64,000 nucleotides of DNA from an uncultured Mucispirillum sp. (GTDB lineage: Bacteria; Chrysiogenota; Deferribacteres; Deferribacterales; Mucispirillaceae): NCBI GenBank assembly GCA_944323205.1, contig CALURO010000001.1:186001-250000 (forward strand), written 5' to 3'. The notes under the pieces are model-generated. The model was not told the origin of the DNA. It ran no database searches and worked only from the letters and a program-made list of their open reading frames with translations. Shown here piece by piece: positions 61,777 through 64,000 of the stretch; positions within the stretch are counted from its first letter, which is position 1; every line of letters starts with the position of its first letter. A program made the position numbers and the translations under genes.

Positions 61777-63738
61777 TTACCTCTCTATTCCTTTATTTTT
61801 ATCATTTGTCTTTTGTTGTTCTTTTTCTTTTACTAGATATGTTTTTGATACATAAATACTGTTATCATTATCTTTTTTGTATAAATAGAATTTTTGACCA
61901 TTATATTCTTTGGTAGATATTCTAATATAAGAATTATCAGGGCTTGAAAGTTCTTTAAATGTTATTCTAGTTTTTTCTTTCTCATTAACAAAACATTCTA
62001 TATCATAGCTGTCTTTTATTGGAGTATTAACAGATACAGTATCGCCTTTTTTATACTGCTTTAATAAAGTATAATCTTCTTTCACTGGCTCTTTGATATA
62101 AACAGTATTGTTTACATTTGATTTAAATTTTAAGAAAAATTTATCATTATATTTAAAATAACCTTGATAAATATATCCCTGTTCTTTACCATCAAATTTA
62201 GCAAAATTTACTATTTTACTATTCCTTTCATTAATATATGAAATAAGGTTATCCTGCTTTAAAATTTTAGCGGCTGAAATTTTTTGATTTATTTCATCAT
62301 CTTTAAAAGTAATATCTAAATCATTTGCTGCTATTATATCAATTATTTTTGCTTTAAACTTATCTGTGCCATTTATAGTATCAGGTATAATATTATTATC
62401 TTTTAATGTTTCAACAGCTTTTTTGATATTATTATATTTTGGTGTTAGAAAAATTGAATTGCTTGCAGCTTTCAGCTTATTATTTAAAATATATGTGCCG
62501 TTTTTTGTTATTTTTAAAGCACTGTTTTTAAGTTCTTTAAAATCACCTTTAATATAATTTATACGGCTTTCTTTTATATTTTTTAAAGCTAGTTCTGCTT
62601 TTTCATTAGTTAGTGCCTGCCGTTGCAGCCAGGCATCATAAGTATAGTATTTATATTTGTCATTTATCTTTTTTATTTCTTGCTGGCGTTCTTCCCTTAA
62701 TTGTTCCAGTCTTGCTTTTGCTTGTGTCTTTTTATACATTTTAATTAAAAGCCTGTCTAATTCACCACCACCTGCCATACGGCTTAAATTATCTATCATC
62801 TCACCAGAATATTTAGCAGCGTCCATGTATTCATTTTTAACAACCTGCTTTTCCTGCTTTGACTTTATTTTTCTATTTGTATTTATAAAGTCATACTGCT
62901 CTTTTAAAGATAAATCTTGATACCTTTGATATGAATTTTGAATATTATTTAAAGATTTTGACGGTTCAAATTTACCATACTTTTTTTCAAGTGAATTTAA
63001 AGAATATTCTCTTTTGACAGCACTTGCTTTTACATTAATCTTTTTATCCTTTAAATCTTTAAATACTGCACCACTGCCATATTTGCAGTATTCAACACCA
63101 TTTTCTTTTAATGTATTATGAAAATCCTGCCATGAATGACAGTTTGATAAGTCAATACTTGATACATAGCTTTTAAAACTTATCTGTGTAGGCCTGCTGT
63201 CAATATCATTAGCAGCAGAGCATGTATTTTCATTTGTTTTATCATTAGAATGTGTTTGATTTAGATTATATTTGATTTCCAGTTCTTTTGCTTTTTCAGA
63301 AAGTATTTTATAATCTCTAAAAGGCTCATGAATAGTATATTTTTCTGGGTTTATTTTATTTATTGCTATATGCATATGCAGGTTATCTGTATCATCATGA
63401 ATAACACTTAATCTTTGGTGGTCTTTAAAACCTAAACTTTCTATAAGTTCATTAGAAATATTTTTTAAAGTTTCAATATCTGGTCGTTCGTCTACACCAA
63501 AAGAAACAATTAAATGATATGTTTTATCTGATTTTGCATTACTCATTGACTGCACTGATTCTACATCTTCAATAAATAAATCTAAATCATTTATATCATA
63601 AATATCATCAGGCTCTATCCAAGCACCAATATTGCGAATATTTATATCCGATTCCACTTGCTCATTAGTTATATATTCTGTCAATCTTTTAAAAGATGAT
63701 TTGATAGATTTATCTAATTTTGCCACTTTCACTATCAT
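61777..63738 (-). CDS. traI: TraI-type (MOBP) relaxase
   Basis: 653 aa. Motif I RLTEYITNEQ with the nicking Tyr22, the same position as in RP4 TraI; motif II around HLIVSFGVDERP; motif III HDDTDNLHMHIAINKINP with metal ligands His114, His121, His123. IHEPFRDYKIL after it is again RP4-like. The C-terminal part is Lys-rich and helical and ends KNKGIER. Cuts oriT and leads the strand into the recipient. An operator-like palindrome lies within the coding region. Confidence 0.95.
   Translation of the reverse strand: MIVKVAKLDKSIKSSFKRLTEYITNEQVESDINIRNIGAWIEPDDIYDINDLDLFIEDVESVQSMSNAKSDKTYHLIVSFGVDERPDIETLKNISNELIESLGFKDHQRLSVIHDDTDNLHMHIAINKINPEKYTIHEPFRDYKILSEKAKELEIKYNLNQTHSNDKTNENTCSAANDIDSRPTQISFKSYVSSIDLSNCHSWQDFHNTLKENGVEYCKYGSGAVFKDLKDKKINVKASAVKREYSLNSLEKKYGKFEPSKSLNNIQNSYQRYQDLSLKEQYDFINTNRKIKSKQEKQVVKNEYMDAAKYSGEMIDNLSRMAGGGELDRLLIKMYKKTQAKARLEQLREERQQEIKKINDKYKYYTYDAWLQRQALTNEKAELALKNIKESRINYIKGDFKELKNSALKITKNGTYILNNKLKAASNSIFLTPKYNNIKKAVETLKDNNIIPDTINGTDKFKAKIIDIIAANDLDITFKDDEINQKISAAKILKQDNLISYINERNSKIVNFAKFDGKEQGYIYQGYFKYNDKFFLKFKSNVNNTVYIKEPVKEDYTLLKQYKKGDTVSVNTPIKDSYDIECFVNEKEKTRITFKELSSPDNSYIRISTKEYNGQKFYLYKKDNDNSIYVSKTYLVKEKEQQKTNDKNKGIER
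62264..62280. promoter_or_regulatory. KorB operator-like palindrome 6 (imperfect)
   Basis: ATTTTAGCGGCTGAAAT: one mismatch from TTTAGCSGCTAAA. Inside the traI coding sequence. Confidence 0.5.
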
Positions 63739-64000
63739 TTAACACCCAAATCATTTTTTAAATTTGAAATAATACCTTTAATTTCTTTTTTCAGTTTTTC
63801 ATTATCATTGATAATCATATCAATTCTTTTTTTTGATATATCATCAAGAGATGAGATATGCAGTTTTAAAAGACCAGTATTTTTACCAAGTAAACCTGCA
63901 AGTCGTCTTAATTCATTAATATGAGCAACATCTAATTTTGATGGCACTTCATAATTAGTGATAAGCCTGCGGATATATTCTGATTTTGAATTTACACCAG
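63735..64000 (-). CDS. traJ: TraJ-like relaxosome accessory protein, 5' end outside window
   Basis: The frame is open to the window end, so at least 87 C-terminal residues are seen (GVNSKSEYIRRLITNYEVPS onward). The motif SxSEYIRRLI, then LRRLAGLLGKNTGLLKL, is that of MobC/TraJ ribbon-helix-helix proteins that bind oriT and recruit the relaxase. Overlaps the traI start by 4 bp, as traJ-traI in RP4. oriT is expected just beyond 64000. Confidence 0.8.
   Translation of the reverse strand, partial: GVNSKSEYIRRLITNYEVPSKLDVAHINELRRLAGLLGKNTGLLKLHISSLDDISKKRIDMIINDNEKLKKEIKGIISNLKNDLGVK

Noticed and set aside
1-64000. CRISPR array
   Set aside because: No regularly spaced direct repeats with unique spacers found on either strand.
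32814-64000. oriT or second attachment site within the window
   Set aside because: No copy of the tRNA-Arg end is seen in 32.9-64 kb, and by RP4 analogy oriT lies just beyond the truncated traJ, outside the window.

Overview
The window is AT-rich bacterial chromosome from a motile Gram-negative. LpxC (lipid A), an 18-stranded-type porin, FlgH/FlgA (L/P rings), a large flagellin and CcmF all point to a diderm with flagella and c-type cytochromes. The low GC, the gene mix and the flagellin/porin style are compatible with a Deferribacterota gut organism such as Mucispirillum; that assignment is an inference, not something a marker gene here proves.

Part one, 1-32.9 kb, is ordinary chromosome. 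It starts with the end of a Na+/dicarboxylate-amino acid symporter and an Asp/Glu racemase-family gene. An ECF sigma / anti-sigma / periplasmic LTxxQ-sensor operon follows, with its own ECF-type promoter. Next come acetate kinase and CcmF. A flagellar rod/ring operon (lipoprotein-flgF-flgG-flgA-flgH) sits behind a near-perfect sigma-54 promoter; flhA, a porin, an M23 peptidase, proS, lpxC, a ferric-reductase-like flavocytochrome, nfo, an Rrf2 regulator and a MATE pump follow. The 761-aa flagellin has a sigma-28-type promoter. A second, better sigma-28 promoter lies about 500 bp further upstream and drives what look like two tandem structured small RNAs. Small non-autonomous inverted-repeat elements with 9-11 bp target duplications are scattered through this part (23.4, 27.4-27.8 and 32.5 kb, plus one end at 12.3 kb).

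Part two, 32.9-64 kb (runs off the window), is an integrated conjugative element next to tRNA-Arg(CCU). It has a tyrosine integrase, a TraM-like protein, ParB/KorB and ParA/IncC, then a complete RP4-type mating-pair operon trbB-C-D-E-F-G-H-I-[cargo]-J-L-N. On the other strand is a DNA-processing operon in exactly the RP4 Tra1 order traJ-I-G-F-E(topoisomerase III)-D-C(primase). Palindromes matching the RP4 KorB operator TTTAGCSGCTAAA occur six times, only inside the element. A second shared motif, GTTCAGT-N8-GTAT, precedes four of its transcription units. Together these suggest the element carries a global plasmid-style control circuit, with KorB coordinating partition, mating and DNA-processing genes.

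Accessory loci of the element are: a candidate type I toxin-antitoxin (25-aa membrane peptide plus convergent small RNA) between parA and trbB; a VapD-like toxin pair; a PKD-repeat lipoprotein after trbN; and a rearranged small membrane-protein locus between trbI and trbJ. trbF and one small gene show frameshifts, each repaired by removing one T from a T-run, so they may be decay, slippage or homopolymer sequence errors.
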